Positions 30,631 through 39,608 of a DNA stretch of 64,000 nt are shown here, in pieces. Under the pieces are notes generated by a model, which made no database searches, was not told where the DNA came from, and saw nothing but the letters and a program-made list of their open reading frames with translations. A program made the position numbers and the translations under genes. The stretch lies in NCBI GenBank assembly GCA_023391105.1, contig JAEWBO010000010.1, positions 37,119 to 101,118 of the forward strand, written 5' to 3'. This stretch comes from Bacillota bacterium (lineage in GTDB: Bacteria > Bacillota > Clostridia > Christensenellales > SZUA-584). Each line of letters starts with the position of its first letter. The first letter of the stretch is position 1.

Positions 30631-31737
30631 TTAGCTCGGCAGCAGCATATCTCCCGGCTTGATCCAGCCTTTCTTGCGCATGATTTCCGAGAACAGCAGC
30701 GTCAGCGCGGCAGGCAATATGAAATGCAGTCCCGCCACGATCAGCAGGAGCGTCCCAAAATCATAAGTACCAGCCATCGCGGTGAACGTGCCCACCTGAC
30801 CGACGAGCCCCGATGTGCCCATGCCCGCACCCAGCGGAATATTCGTCATACCAAACACGAGTGTGGATACAGGTCCTAAAATCGCGCTCGCGAGCGTCGG
30901 CGGAATCCATATCTGCGGATGGCGCACAATGTTTGGCACCTGAAGCATCGATGTGCCCAGCCCCTGAGCGATCAGCCCGCCCCAGCGGTTCTCACGGAAG
31001 CTCGCGACAGCAAAGCCGACCATCTGTGCGGCACATCCCACCGTCGCCGCACCCGCAGCAAGGCCCGAAAGCCCCAGCATGATACACAGCGCTGCGCTGG
31101 ATATCGGGGCGGTAAGCACCAGCCCCACGATCACAGAAACCGCGATGCCCATGAAGAACGGCTGCAGCTCTGTCGCCAGCATGATGAGCTGACCCAGCGA
31201 AGTCATAAAAACGCTGACTGCCGGGCCCACAAGCCAGCCCACAATGCACCCCGTCACAATGGTGACAATGGGTGTGAGTATGATATCGATCTTTGTTTTT
31301 CCCGCCACCAGACGGCCAAACTCCGCGCCAACCAGCGCCGCGATATAGCAGCCCACCGGGCCGCCCAGCATATAGCCAAAAGCGCCCGTCACGGCGGATG
31401 AGAACTGGGCAAGGGGTTTCACCTTAAGCCCCCACGCCACAGCCACGCCAATGGCCGCGCCCACCACAGGCGACGACGCGCCGATCAGGTATATGAACAC
31501 CTCAATCGCTTCAAGACCCTGCGACTGCCCGCTCGTAATCAGCCCCACCGCTTCACCGAAGCGCGCCAGCGTGACGCTTCCACCAACCTGCGGCCAAATC
31601 AGGTTGATGATCTGAGTCAAAATCAGGCCGATGATCAGCGAGGCAAACAGCCCCAGCGCCATCGCGCCCAGCGCATCAATAAAGTACCTTTTGCTGTGCT
31701 TTTTAATGAAACTCCATGCTCCTTTTTCGTTTTCCAT
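30631..31737 (-). CDS. PTS EIIC-like membrane protein (PTS_EIIC_2 family)
   Basis: The 368-residue polytopic membrane protein has about ten hydrophobic segments, Gly-rich loops (YMLGGPVGCYIAALVGAEFG, about 125-144) and the conserved ENRWGGLIAQGLGTSMLQVPN region (about 248-268) typical of PF13303. These proteins are annotated as PTS system IIC components, but no EIIA or EIIB gene lies nearby. Transport and phosphorylation of a specific sugar cannot be assumed. It is a monocistronic unit, preceded by a MITE-like element and followed by a terminator. Confidence 0.85.
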   Translation of the reverse strand: MENEKGAWSFIKKHSKRYFIDALGAMALGLFASLIIGLILTQIINLIWPQVGGSVTLARFGEAVGLITSGQSQGLEAIEVFIYLIGASSPVVGAAIGVAVAWGLKVKPLAQFSSAVTGAFGYMLGGPVGCYIAALVGAEFGRLVAGKTKIDIILTPIVTIVTGCIVGWLVGPAVSVFMTSLGQLIMLATELQPFFMGIAVSVIVGLVLTAPISSAALCIMLGLSGLAAGAATVGCAAQMVGFAVASFRENRWGGLIAQGLGTSMLQVPNIVRHPQIWIPPTLASAILGPVSTLVFGMTNIPLGAGMGTSGLVGQVGTFTAMAGTYDFGTLLLIVAGLHFILPAALTLLFSEIMRKKGWIKPGDMLLPS

Positions 31738-31771
31738 AAACCCTCCGTTTTTTTGAACACAAAAAACTTAT

Positions 31772-31932
31772 GGAGGCACTGATTAAATGAGGGATGCTAG
31801 ATCTGAGAGCTGGTTTTGCGGTCTGCAAAGAGCGAAATTGAAGAAATAGCAGCGCTATTTCGAGATTTCAACGACATAGCAGAGCACTAAATCCAGTCGA
31901 ATAGATAGCGTTCCGAATTAATCAGAGTCTCC
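31772..31932. mobile_element. MITE-like element with 15-base terminal inverted repeats
   Basis: The left end GGAGGCACTGATTAA (31772-31786) and the right end (reverse complement GGAGACTCTGATTAA, 31918-31932) match at 13 of 15 positions and enclose 131 non-coding bases. Inside is a perfect hairpin GAAATAGC-AGC-GCTATTTC. No transposase or clear target duplication is visible. The size and structure fit a miniature inverted-repeat element inserted upstream of the PTS permease gene. Confidence 0.5.
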
Positions 31933-32014
31933 TTTGACCTATAAAAAGCCAAATGTTCCCTATGCTTATTTTGCACGGAATGTTGCCGTCCATGCTCCGG
32001 TCTCATGATTTATG

Positions 32015-32032
32015 AAAAACGCTCGTAAGCGT
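32015..32032 (-). terminator. Terminator after argS
   Basis: Reverse-strand ACGCT-TACG-AGCGT is followed by TTTTC, 25 bases past the argS stop. The stem is short but well placed. Confidence 0.55.
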
Positions 32033-32056
32033 AGATAGGCTAATTGCCTTTATATA

Positions 32057-33751
32057 TTACATTCTGTCGGGTGCTTGCACGCCGATCAGCCAAAGTCCTG
32101 TTTTGATGACCTGCTTGACACATGCGGTAAGCTCAAGGCGCGCCGCCGTCTGTGCTTTGTTATCATCAATGATTCTATGTTCATAATAGAACCGATTCAT
32201 CGCTTTTGCAAGCTCTATCGTGTGCCGTGTGACAAGATACGGCTCATTTTTTTCACACGCCTTTTGCACCGTCTCGGGGAAAGCGTAGAGCAGCTTGGCC
32301 ACCGCGAATGCTTCCGTGTTGTCAAGCGCCGTATAGTCTTTCTCTGCCGCCGTCCAATCGAAGTCGGCGCGCCGCAGCAGGCTCGCACAGCGTGCGTGCG
32401 TATACTGCACATAAGGACCTGTCTCACCGTCAAAATTCAGCACGCGGTTGAATGAAAACGTGATGTCTTTGATGCGTGCCGATGAGAGCGTATCAAACAC
32501 CACCGCGCCCACGCCCACAGCCTTCGCCACATCTTCCTTGTTCTCAAGATTGGGTGATTTTTCTTTGATGATAGACAGCGTTTTCTCGATGGCTTTATTC
32601 AGCACATCCTGTAAGAACACAACCTTGCCCTTGCGTGTGGAGAGCGTCCCATCCTCGAGCGACACCATACCAAAGGCGACGTGCTCCAAATCCTTTGCCC
32701 AGTCGTAGCCCATCATCTCCACCACCTTAAACCATTGTTTAAAGTGAAGATTCTGCTGATACGCCACCACATACAGGCATTTATCAAAATCGTACGTTTT
32801 CTTGCGATAAAACGCGGCAGCAAGATCGCGCGTGGAATAAAGCGTCGCGCCGTCCGATTTGAGCACAATGCATGGCGGCAGGTCTTCTCCCAACCGCACC
32901 ACATAAGCACCCTCCGAAAGCTCCAGCATGTTCTTGGCTTTCAGCTCGTCGATCACAGGCTGCATCTTATCGTTATAGAAGCTTTCACCCGCGTAGCTAT
33001 CGAATTGTACGCCAAGCATATCGTATATCACGCTGACCTCTTTGAGCGTCAGCTCCTTGAACCAATTGAAAATCTCTAGCGCCTCAGCGTCGCCATCCTC
33101 AATTTTCTTGAACCATGCCCGGCCTTCCTCGTTGAGGCTCTCATCCTTCTCGGCTTCGTCGTGAAAACGCACATAGAGTTCCAACATGGCAGTGATGGAA
33201 TTGCCTTCAATGTCTGCTTTGCTGCCCCATTTTTTGTACGCGGCGATGAGCTTGCCAAACTGCGTGCCCCAGTCGCCAAGATGGTTGATGCCCACCGGCT
33301 TGTAGCCAAGAAAGCCGTATATGCGATATAGCGCGTTGCCGATCACAGTGGTGGACAGATGTCCGATATGAAAAGGCTTCGCGATATTGATGGACGAATA
33401 GTCAATACAAACTGTTTTACCCTGTCCCAAATTGCTGCTTCCGAAAGAGCCGTCCTGCTTTTCGACATCGCTCAATGCTTCTTCGATATAACGCTGCTTA
33501 TTCAAATAAAAATTGATGTACGCACCCACGACCTGCACATCGGCGATAAAATCCGGCTGTTCGAGCTTCGCACTTATATCCGCCGCAATCATCTGCGGCG
33601 CTTTGCGCAACTGTTTGGCTAAGCGAAAGCACGGAAACGCATAATCCCCCATGGCCGTGTCGGCGGGTATCTCTATGAGCGAAAGTATTTCCTCCGCAGG
33701 TATTTGCGCGGCTTTGGCCACCGCATTTATTAACGCTTGCTTGTAATCCAT
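32057..33751 (-). CDS. argS: Arginyl-tRNA synthetase
   Basis: ArgRS is a class I enzyme that charges tRNA-Arg. The 564-residue protein has the N-terminal Add-1-type domain (about 1-95), the HIGH motif in KPFHIGHLSTTVIGNALYR (about 122-140), the KMSKS-equivalent region LSTRKGKVVFLQDVL (about 365) and a C-terminal anticodon-binding (DALR) domain ending in LIGVQAPDRM. It lies apart from other translation genes. The gap to the DUF218 gene is 86 bases, and no T-box was seen in it. Confidence 0.97.
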   Translation of the reverse strand: MDYKQALINAVAKAAQIPAEEILSLIEIPADTAMGDYAFPCFRLAKQLRKAPQMIAADISAKLEQPDFIADVQVVGAYINFYLNKQRYIEEALSDVEKQDGSFGSSNLGQGKTVCIDYSSINIAKPFHIGHLSTTVIGNALYRIYGFLGYKPVGINHLGDWGTQFGKLIAAYKKWGSKADIEGNSITAMLELYVRFHDEAEKDESLNEEGRAWFKKIEDGDAEALEIFNWFKELTLKEVSVIYDMLGVQFDSYAGESFYNDKMQPVIDELKAKNMLELSEGAYVVRLGEDLPPCIVLKSDGATLYSTRDLAAAFYRKKTYDFDKCLYVVAYQQNLHFKQWFKVVEMMGYDWAKDLEHVAFGMVSLEDGTLSTRKGKVVFLQDVLNKAIEKTLSIIKEKSPNLENKEDVAKAVGVGAVVFDTLSSARIKDITFSFNRVLNFDGETGPYVQYTHARCASLLRRADFDWTAAEKDYTALDNTEAFAVAKLLYAFPETVQKACEKNEPYLVTRHTIELAKAMNRFYYEHRIIDDNKAQTAARLELTACVKQVIKTGLWLIGVQAPDRM

Positions 33752-33837
33752 TCAATTGCCTTCTTTGTCTGCTGATTTATTACAAAAATATATCACATGA
33801 AAGTGTGTTTATCAACGCGAAATTCTTCAAGCCGCGC

Positions 33838-34623
33838 TTACTCCGCATTCCAGCTCGGGAACAAAACCGTCTTCACAATCGCCATGCATTCACGTGCCTG
33901 ACTCGAAAGCCATACCGGCAACGGCGTGGGGGAGGGAATACCGTAAACGTCGAGTCCAAGCCGTTTAGCCAAAATTGACGCGCGAAAAATATGATAATCG
34001 CTTGTCACAATCGCAATACGCCTGCTCAGATTGTGCGTCTCTATGATATCCAGAGAAAACGCAAGGTTCTCCGCGGTGCTCGTCGATTTTGCTTCGGCAT
34101 ACACTCTGGTCTCGTCTATACCGCGGGAAGTGAGATAGCTATACATGGCGGCAGCCTCAGGTATGGGTTCGATATCGCCTTGCCCCCCCGACACGATGCA
34201 TGCCGCATCAGGATGTTCGATTAAATAATCGTATGCGGCATCCAGCCTGTTCTTGAGCGACAGCGTCAACCTTCCGTCCGGATAAATGCCGCACCCCAGC
34301 ACGATCACGAGCTCCGCATCTTCCTCGGGCTTTGCATAGGCCGCCGTCATCATCAGCGTTTCCAGCACAAGGATGAGAACGATGCCAAGGCATACACAGG
34401 CAGTAAACACGTTGCGAAACCATTTGGGCTTCAAAACCGGCCTGTCATATTTCAGATGATACATAGCCCATGGGATAAGCACGATACCTGCCGCTGCGGG
34501 TGCCGTCATACCGGGATGAATATTCGTGGATGAAGCTGCGGCGATGATGCTCCATGCGATGACCACAACGCTGAACACAATGACCGCCATAAACGCCCAT
34601 TTCTTCAGTTTCTTCCTTTTCAA
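33838..34623 (-). CDS. YdcF/SanA-like DUF218 membrane protein
   Basis: This 261-residue protein has three or four N-terminal hydrophobic segments (about 10-35, 42-58, 70-95). A DUF218 domain then starts at ELVIVLGCGIYPDGRLTLSL, with VSGGQGDIEPIPEAAAMYSYL, the E-x-S-x-S-T-x-E-N motif AKSTSTAENLAFS and VTSDYHIFRA. Family members (ElyC, SanA, YdcF) affect envelope or polyprenyl-carrier handling. Its start overlaps the truA stop by 4 bases, so it is the last gene of the ecf-truA operon, where rplM-rpsI often stand in relatives. Confidence 0.92.
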   Translation of the reverse strand: MKRKKLKKWAFMAVIVFSVVVIAWSIIAAASSTNIHPGMTAPAAAGIVLIPWAMYHLKYDRPVLKPKWFRNVFTACVCLGIVLILVLETLMMTAAYAKPEEDAELVIVLGCGIYPDGRLTLSLKNRLDAAYDYLIEHPDAACIVSGGQGDIEPIPEAAAMYSYLTSRGIDETRVYAEAKSTSTAENLAFSLDIIETHNLSRRIAIVTSDYHIFRASILAKRLGLDVYGIPSPTPLPVWLSSQARECMAIVKTVLFPSWNAE

Positions 34624-35381
34624 AAGGCATCCCCCTCATCGCTATGTGGCTCATAACAGACCGCCATCATCATCAGCCCCTTGGCGGGCGCGGTCACGCC
34701 AGCCTGCTCTCTGTCCCTGCTTGCGATAATGTTTTTCATACTGAGCGGCGGCCTTTTTTTCTGGCCGATCTCAATCAGCGTGCCCGCAATGATGCGCACC
34801 ATATGATACAGAAACCCTGAGCCTTTGATATCCATGATGATGAATGGCCCATCCTGATTGATATCAAGGCTATAAACCGTGCGCACTGTGCTCGTCACCT
34901 CGCTGCCGCTTGCGCAGAAACACGCAAAATCATGCGTGCCGACAACGTGTTTTGCCGCTTCACGCATCGCCTGGACGTTAAGCGCCCCGCGAATATGCGC
35001 GGCCGTGTGCCGGTGTACCGCAGGCGCGTGTGCCGCATTGTAAATGGTATATCGATAGTGCTTGCCCTTGGCGCAAAAACGCGCGTGGAAATCATCGTTC
35101 ACCCGCTCCGACTGCTTGACGCGGATATCGGGCGGAAGATGCATGTTAATGGCAAAGCAGATTTTTTCTGCGGGTATTGAGCACTCTGTATTAAGATGCG
35201 CGACCTGCGCCATGGCATGAACACCCGTGTCCGTGCGGCCTGCGCCATGAATCGTCACGTGCTCGCCTGACGCGGCTTCAAATGCGCGTTCCAGCGCTTC
35301 CTGTACTGAAAGCCCGTTCGTCTGCCGCTGCCAGCCTGCGTAATTCGTTCCGTCGTACTCCACCGTCAGCTTCACGCGCAT
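34620..35381 (-). CDS. truA: tRNA pseudouridine(38-40) synthase
   Basis: TruA forms pseudouridine at positions 38-40 of the tRNA anticodon stem. The 253-residue protein has the catalytic aspartate in GAGRTDTGVHAMAQVAH (about residue 52), LTVEYDGTNYAGWQRQ at the start and FLYHMVRIIAGTLIEIG near residue 205. The position after ecfT is conserved in Firmicutes. It starts 3 bases after ecfT and overlaps the DUF218 gene. Confidence 0.96.
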   Translation of the reverse strand: MRVKLTVEYDGTNYAGWQRQTNGLSVQEALERAFEAASGEHVTIHGAGRTDTGVHAMAQVAHLNTECSIPAEKICFAINMHLPPDIRVKQSERVNDDFHARFCAKGKHYRYTIYNAAHAPAVHRHTAAHIRGALNVQAMREAAKHVVGTHDFACFCASGSEVTSTVRTVYSLDINQDGPFIIMDIKGSGFLYHMVRIIAGTLIEIGQKKRPPLSMKNIIASRDREQAGVTAPAKGLMMMAVCYEPHSDEGDAF

Positions 35382-35384
35382 AAG

Positions 35385-36179
35385 CTAATATCCAAATACC
35401 GCGAATACGATGAGCCCTGCGACCACCGCCATTGCGATATAATCACGCACCTGCATATGCATAATCTTCATGCGTGTACGCCCCTCGCCGCCATGATAAC
35501 AGCGCGATTCCATTGCAAACGCCAGCTCATCGGCACGACGGAACGCACTTACAAAAAGCGGAACCAGCAGCGGCACCATACCCGCCGCTCTTTTAAATAT
35601 GCTTCCCGAGTCAAATTCGGCGCCTCTGGCAGTCTGCGCTTTCATGATCTTATCTGTTTCCTCGATCAGCGTGGGTATAAAGCGCATGGCGATCGTCATC
35701 ATCATCGCAAGCTCATGCACCGGGAACTTCACTTTTTTTAATGGCTTTAGCAAGCTTTCAATACCGTCAGTGAGCGCAATGGGAGACGTGGTCAGCGTCA
35801 GCAGCGTAGTCGCTGTAATAAGGAATATCAGCCTGACGGCGAGCCGGATAGCGTTCATCAAGCCTTCCTGCGATACGCGGAATATCCACCACGAGAACAG
35901 CTCCGTGCCGCCCGAATAGAAGAACGTGTTCAGTACAAACGTGAGTATAATGATAAACAAGAGCGGCTTTAACCCGCGAAGCACAAACTTAAAGTTAACG
36001 CGCGACAGAATGATCGTCAGCGCGAGAAACCCAAAAACCACGAGATTGCCGGCCAGCGTATCCATCATGAATATGAGCACAATAATCGCCACCACGAGCA
36101 CCAGCTTGATACGCGGGTCCATTCGGTGAATGATTGAATTGCCGGGGAAATACTGGCCGAGCGAGACATTTTTTATCAT
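35385..36179 (-). CDS. ecfT: ECF transporter transmembrane protein EcfT
   Basis: EcfT is the membrane coupling subunit shared by many vitamin and metal S components in energy-coupling-factor transporters. The 264-residue protein has about six hydrophobic helices and the coupling motifs ARG in MKAQTARGAEFDSG (about 182) and SRC in AFAMESRCYHGGEGR (about 228), which contact the two ATPases. Its start overlaps ecfA2 by 4 bases. No S component is nearby, so this is the shared group II module. Confidence 0.95.
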   Translation of the reverse strand: MIKNVSLGQYFPGNSIIHRMDPRIKLVLVVAIIVLIFMMDTLAGNLVVFGFLALTIILSRVNFKFVLRGLKPLLFIIILTFVLNTFFYSGGTELFSWWIFRVSQEGLMNAIRLAVRLIFLITATTLLTLTTSPIALTDGIESLLKPLKKVKFPVHELAMMMTIAMRFIPTLIEETDKIMKAQTARGAEFDSGSIFKRAAGMVPLLVPLFVSAFRRADELAFAMESRCYHGGEGRTRMKIMHMQVRDYIAMAVVAGLIVFAVFGY

Positions 36180-37063
36180 GCTTCTCCACCGTCCCCACCC
36201 GAAACAGCGCCGCTTTTCGAGGCTACCAGACGCTTTACCGCTTCTTCAAGCTCGTCAAGGCGAATGACATCATTATCCACATTCAGTCCCTTTGTGCGCA
36301 AAGCAGACGCAATGCGCGCCACATAGGGAATATCAAGGCCGATTCCCTTAAGCTCGTCCTCTCTTAAGAACACCTTCTGGGGTGTATCGTCCATCACGAG
36401 CCGCGCGCCGCTTAATACCGCGACACGGTGCGCATATTCAGCAAGGTCGTCCATGGAATGTGTGATCATGATGATCGTCACACCTTCGCTGTTTAAGCGC
36501 GTGATGAGATTCATCAAATGCGTGCGCCCCTTGGGATCAAGACCCGCCACAGGCTCATCGAGAATCAGAACCTTGGGCCGAACGGCCAGCACGCCAGCAA
36601 TCGCCACGCGCCGTTTTTGTCCGCCTGAGAGTTCGAAAGGCGATAAGTCCTTCACGCCGTCGAAATCCAGCTCCATAAGCTCCAAGGCGTGCCGTACGCG
36701 CTGCTCAATCTCTTCTTCGGGCACACCCGTCTTTTTGGGGCCAAACGCGACATCCTTATATACCGTCTCTTCAAACAGCTGATGCTCGGGATATTGAAAT
36801 ACGACACCAATATAACGTCGCAGCGCTTTTCTGTCGAAGCTCTTTTCCGCGATATTCATGCCATCGATAAGCACACGACCGGACGTGGGCTTTAACAGCC
36901 CCGCCATAAGACCAATCAGCGTGGTCTTACCCGAGCCCGTATGCCCGATCACACCTAAGAATTCACCGTCCTCAATTTTTAGACTGATGTTGTCCACCGC
37001 CTTGGCTTCAAAAGGCGTGCCCGGCATGTATGTGTATGTTAAGTTCTCTAGTTCAATTGGCAT
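36176..37063 (-). CDS. ecfA2: ECF transporter ATP-binding protein EcfA2
   Basis: The 295-residue ABC ATPase has Walker A GHTGSGKTTL (about 40-49), signature LSGGQKRRVAIAGVLA (about 143), Walker B VLILDEPVAGLDPKG and the D-loop and H-loop ITHSMDD. It pairs with EcfA1 to power the EcfT module at the membrane. It overlaps the end of ecfA1 by 16 bases and ecfT by 4 bases, implying coupled translation. The C-terminal tail is a short basic and Gly-rich extension. Confidence 0.95.
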   Translation of the reverse strand: MPIELENLTYTYMPGTPFEAKAVDNISLKIEDGEFLGVIGHTGSGKTTLIGLMAGLLKPTSGRVLIDGMNIAEKSFDRKALRRYIGVVFQYPEHQLFEETVYKDVAFGPKKTGVPEEEIEQRVRHALELMELDFDGVKDLSPFELSGGQKRRVAIAGVLAVRPKVLILDEPVAGLDPKGRTHLMNLITRLNSEGVTIIMITHSMDDLAEYAHRVAVLSGARLVMDDTPQKVFLREDELKGIGLDIPYVARIASALRTKGLNVDNDVIRLDELEEAVKRLVASKSGAVSGGDGGEA

Positions 37064-37878
37064 AGCTTATCCACCAGTTCCTCAATCGTGAGCGGGCACT
37101 GCCCCATGTCAAGCCCTTGGGCCCTCAAGCGGTGATAAAGCGCGATATGCGGCGGCGCGGACAGTCCTGCGTCAATCAGCGCTTGCTCGTCCGCGAACAC
37201 CTCGCGGGGTGTACCCGTCTTTGTGATGCGTCCGCCCGTCATCACGACCACAGTATCCGCCTGAAGCGCTTCCTCCATGTAATGCGTGATGAGAAGTATC
37301 GTCTTTCCTTCACTGTTGAGCTTGCGAATGGTATCCAGCACCTCCGCGCGCCCCTCAGGGTCCAGCATTGCCGTGGGTTCGTCAAAAACGATGATATCGG
37401 GATGCATCGCCAGAACGCCCGCAATTGCCACACGCTGCTTCTGTCCCCCGGAGAGCATATGCGGCGCACGCTCTTTAAAATCGCTCATATTAACCTGCTC
37501 CAAAGCAGCATCCACGCGCTCGCGGATTTCCTTGGGCGGCACGCCGATATTCTCCGGGCCAAAGGCCACATCTTCTTCAACGATGGTTGCCACGAGCTGG
37601 TTATCGGGGTTCTGAAAAACCATACCCGCGCATTTCCTGATATCCCATACGCGTGCTTCATCCTTGGTGTTCATGCCGTTTATCAGCACGTCGCCCGAGG
37701 CAGGCAAAAAGAGCGCGTTAATATGGCGCGCAAACGTCGATTTTCCCGAACCGTTATGACCGATGATGGCGATAAATGAGCCTTTGCTGGCCGATAAGGA
37801 CACGCCGGAAAGCGCCGGCGTGATGTTATCTTCACTCGTATAGGAATATGTGATGTCTTTGACTTCTACGATGGTCAT
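37048..37878 (-). CDS. ecfA1: ECF transporter ATP-binding protein EcfA1
   Basis: The 276-residue ABC ATPase has Walker A GHNGSGKSTF (about 38-47), Q-loop FQNPDNQLVATIVEEDVAFG, signature LSGGQKQRVAIAG and Walker B IIVFDEPTAMLDPEG. It forms a heterodimer with EcfA2. It has its own promoter overlapping the rplQ terminator, so the ecf genes can be expressed separately from the ribosomal genes upstream. Confidence 0.95.
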   Translation of the reverse strand: MTIVEVKDITYSYTSEDNITPALSGVSLSASKGSFIAIIGHNGSGKSTFARHINALFLPASGDVLINGMNTKDEARVWDIRKCAGMVFQNPDNQLVATIVEEDVAFGPENIGVPPKEIRERVDAALEQVNMSDFKERAPHMLSGGQKQRVAIAGVLAMHPDIIVFDEPTAMLDPEGRAEVLDTIRKLNSEGKTILLITHYMEEALQADTVVVMTGGRITKTGTPREVFADEQALIDAGLSAPPHIALYHRLRAQGLDMGQCPLTIEELVDKLCQLN

Positions 37879-37933
37879 TCCTTAAAGCCTTTCCCCAATG
37901 TCATTTTTTGCATCTTGTTTGTTAATAATCTCA

Positions 37934-37961
37934 ATTATACACCAAAAGGCTCTGAAATCAA
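37934..37961 (-). promoter_or_regulatory. Promoter of the ecfA1-ecfA2-ecfT-truA operon
   Basis: Reverse-strand TTGATT (37956-37961) and a perfect TATAAT (37934-37939) are 16 bases apart. The -35 lies within the loop of the rplQ terminator, so termination and reinitiation share the same DNA. Confidence 0.6.
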
Positions 37962-37976
37962 AATTCAAAGCCTTTT
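37944..37976 (-). terminator. Terminator of the ribosomal protein cluster after rplQ
   Basis: Reverse-strand AAAAGGCT-TTGAA and TTCAG-AGCCTTTT pair with a 6-base loop, 55 bases beyond the rplQ stop. The T run is only four bases, so some read-through is likely. Confidence 0.65.
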
Positions 37977-37978
37977 CG

Positions 37979-38011
37979 TTACGGAGCCCCAAAAATGTCG
38001 CTTTTCGGGAC
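37979..38011 (-). repeat. Small palindromic repeat, copy 2
   Basis: Reverse-strand GTCCCGAAAAGCGACATTTT followed by TGGGGCTCCGTAA shares the 3' half GGGGCTCCGTAA exactly with copy 1 at 28531-28568 and has the same arm order. It lies between the rplQ stop and the terminator. Confidence 0.6.
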
Positions 38012-38030
38012 ATACATTATCGATGTATTC

Positions 38031-38540
38031 TTAGACCAGCTCGAGTATGACAATCTCTGCCGCATCGCCGCGGCGCGGTCCCTTTTTGATGATGCGTGTG
38101 TAACCGCCGCCTGTGCCAAGATCCTGTGCACGCTTGGCGTACTTCGGGCCGTATTCACGGAACATTTTCTCGACAAGCGGATTGGTCACTTCTCCGGCAC
38201 GCTTTTTATAGTCGTACTTGCTTTCGCCGTCTTTCTTCGGCTCCGGTACGTTGTACAGGTAGCCCATGAGCTTGCGTCTTGCGGCAAGCTTCGACGGTGC
38301 ATCGTTGATGACCTCGCGCTTCACTTTCTCATCACCCTCGGTCACTTCTTTGACGACCGTAACGGTTTTATCGTGCTCGTTAACCGCAAGCGTAATCAGC
38401 TTTTCCGCAATGCTCCTGGCTTCTTTCGCCCGAGCCAGCGTCGTCTCGATGCGGCCATACCATAACAGCCCTGTGACCAGGTTCCGAAGCGTCGAACGTC
38501 TTTGGTCCTGCTGTTGATTTAGATGTCTGTATCCAGCCAT
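38031..38540 (-). CDS. rplQ: Ribosomal protein L17, enlarged
   Basis: L17 binds 23S rRNA near the exit tunnel. The protein starts and ends as usual (MAGYRHLNQQQDQRRSTLRN; GGGYTRIIKKGPRRGDAAEI) but has 169 residues, about 50 more than typical Bacillus L17. The extra length comes from a charged insertion after LITLAVNEHD (VVKEVTEGDEKVKREVINDA) and a second after YLYNVPEP (KKDGESKYDYKKRAGEVTNP). It is the last gene of the alpha operon after rpoA. Confidence 0.96.
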   Translation of the reverse strand: MAGYRHLNQQQDQRRSTLRNLVTGLLWYGRIETTLARAKEARSIAEKLITLAVNEHDKTVTVVKEVTEGDEKVKREVINDAPSKLAARRKLMGYLYNVPEPKKDGESKYDYKKRAGEVTNPLVEKMFREYGPKYAKRAQDLGTGGGYTRIIKKGPRRGDAAEIVILELV

Positions 38541-38609
38541 AATTAGCCTCCTCGTTGCCGCAAGCCGGACATATCACAATGCCATGCGGCGAAAAAAATT
38601 GTAATCTAT

Positions 38610-39554
38610 TTAGTCTTCAAGACGCAGCGAGAGACCCAGCGCGGCGAGCTTTTGCTCCACCTCTTCGAGTGACTTGCGCCCCAAGTTCCTGACCTTCATC
38701 ATTTCTTCTTCGTTGCGTTTGATAAGCTCTTCAACTGTGTTGATTCCGGCGCGCTTCAAGCAGTTGTAGGAGCGCACGGAAAGATCAAGCTCTTCAATGG
38801 TGATCTCGAGAACCTTTTCCTTCTTGTCTTCCTCGGGCTCCACCATGATCTCCACGTTTTGCACATGGTCAGTCAGCGCAACAAATTGTGCCAGGTGTTC
38901 GTTCAAAATCTTTGCCGAAAGCGATACTGCCTCATCCGGAGCAATCGTTCCGTTCGTCCAAAGCTCCACCGACAGCTTGTCATAATCCGTGATCTGCCCG
39001 ACACGCGTATTCTCCACCGTGAAGTTTACCTTTCTCACGGGTGTAAACAGCGCATCCACAGGAATCACGCCGATAGGCATTTCGTTGTCCTTGTTCTTAT
39101 CGGCAAGCACGTATCCTCGGCCTTTTTCAACAGTGATCTCCATGTAGAGGCTGCCGTCTTTGTCAAGCGTTGCGATGTGCATGTCAGGGTTTAGTATCTC
39201 CACATCGGCATCCGTGATGATTTCCGCCGCAGTGACATCCTTTGGCCCTTTAACATCCAGCGTCAGCGTCTTTGGCTCATCCACGTACATCTTAACCGCA
39301 AGGCCTTTTAAGTTCATCACGATATTGACAACATCCTCGGTCACGCCTTTAATCGTGGAGAACTCATGCAGCACATTATCCAGCTTGAGACGCGTCACAG
39401 CCGCACCGGGAAGGCACGATAGTAGCACACGTCTTAAGGAATTGCCAAGCGTCGAGCCAAATCCGCGCTCGAGCGGCTCCATCACATATTTGGCATACGA
39501 ATTATCACTTGCCTTTTCAACGCACTGTATGTTGGGCTTTTCAATTTCTAACAT
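38610..39554 (-). CDS. rpoA: DNA-directed RNA polymerase subunit alpha
   Basis: The 314-residue alpha subunit has the N-terminal assembly domain (about 1-230, with LERGFGSTLGNSLRRVLLSC) and the C-terminal DNA- and activator-binding domain (about 245-314, LDLSVRSYNCLKRAGINTVE and VRNLGRKSLEEVEQKL). It initiates polymerase assembly as a dimer. It stands in the normal place between rpsD and rplQ. Confidence 0.98.
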   Translation of the reverse strand: MLEIEKPNIQCVEKASDNSYAKYVMEPLERGFGSTLGNSLRRVLLSCLPGAAVTRLKLDNVLHEFSTIKGVTEDVVNIVMNLKGLAVKMYVDEPKTLTLDVKGPKDVTAAEIITDADVEILNPDMHIATLDKDGSLYMEITVEKGRGYVLADKNKDNEMPIGVIPVDALFTPVRKVNFTVENTRVGQITDYDKLSVELWTNGTIAPDEAVSLSAKILNEHLAQFVALTDHVQNVEIMVEPEEDKKEKVLEITIEELDLSVRSYNCLKRAGINTVEELIKRNEEEMMKVRNLGRKSLEEVEQKLAALGLSLRLED

Positions 39555-39608
39555 TTATAACCCTCCTGTTATAGACGAATAGTTTTTGAGGGCAACCGCT
39601 TATATCCG

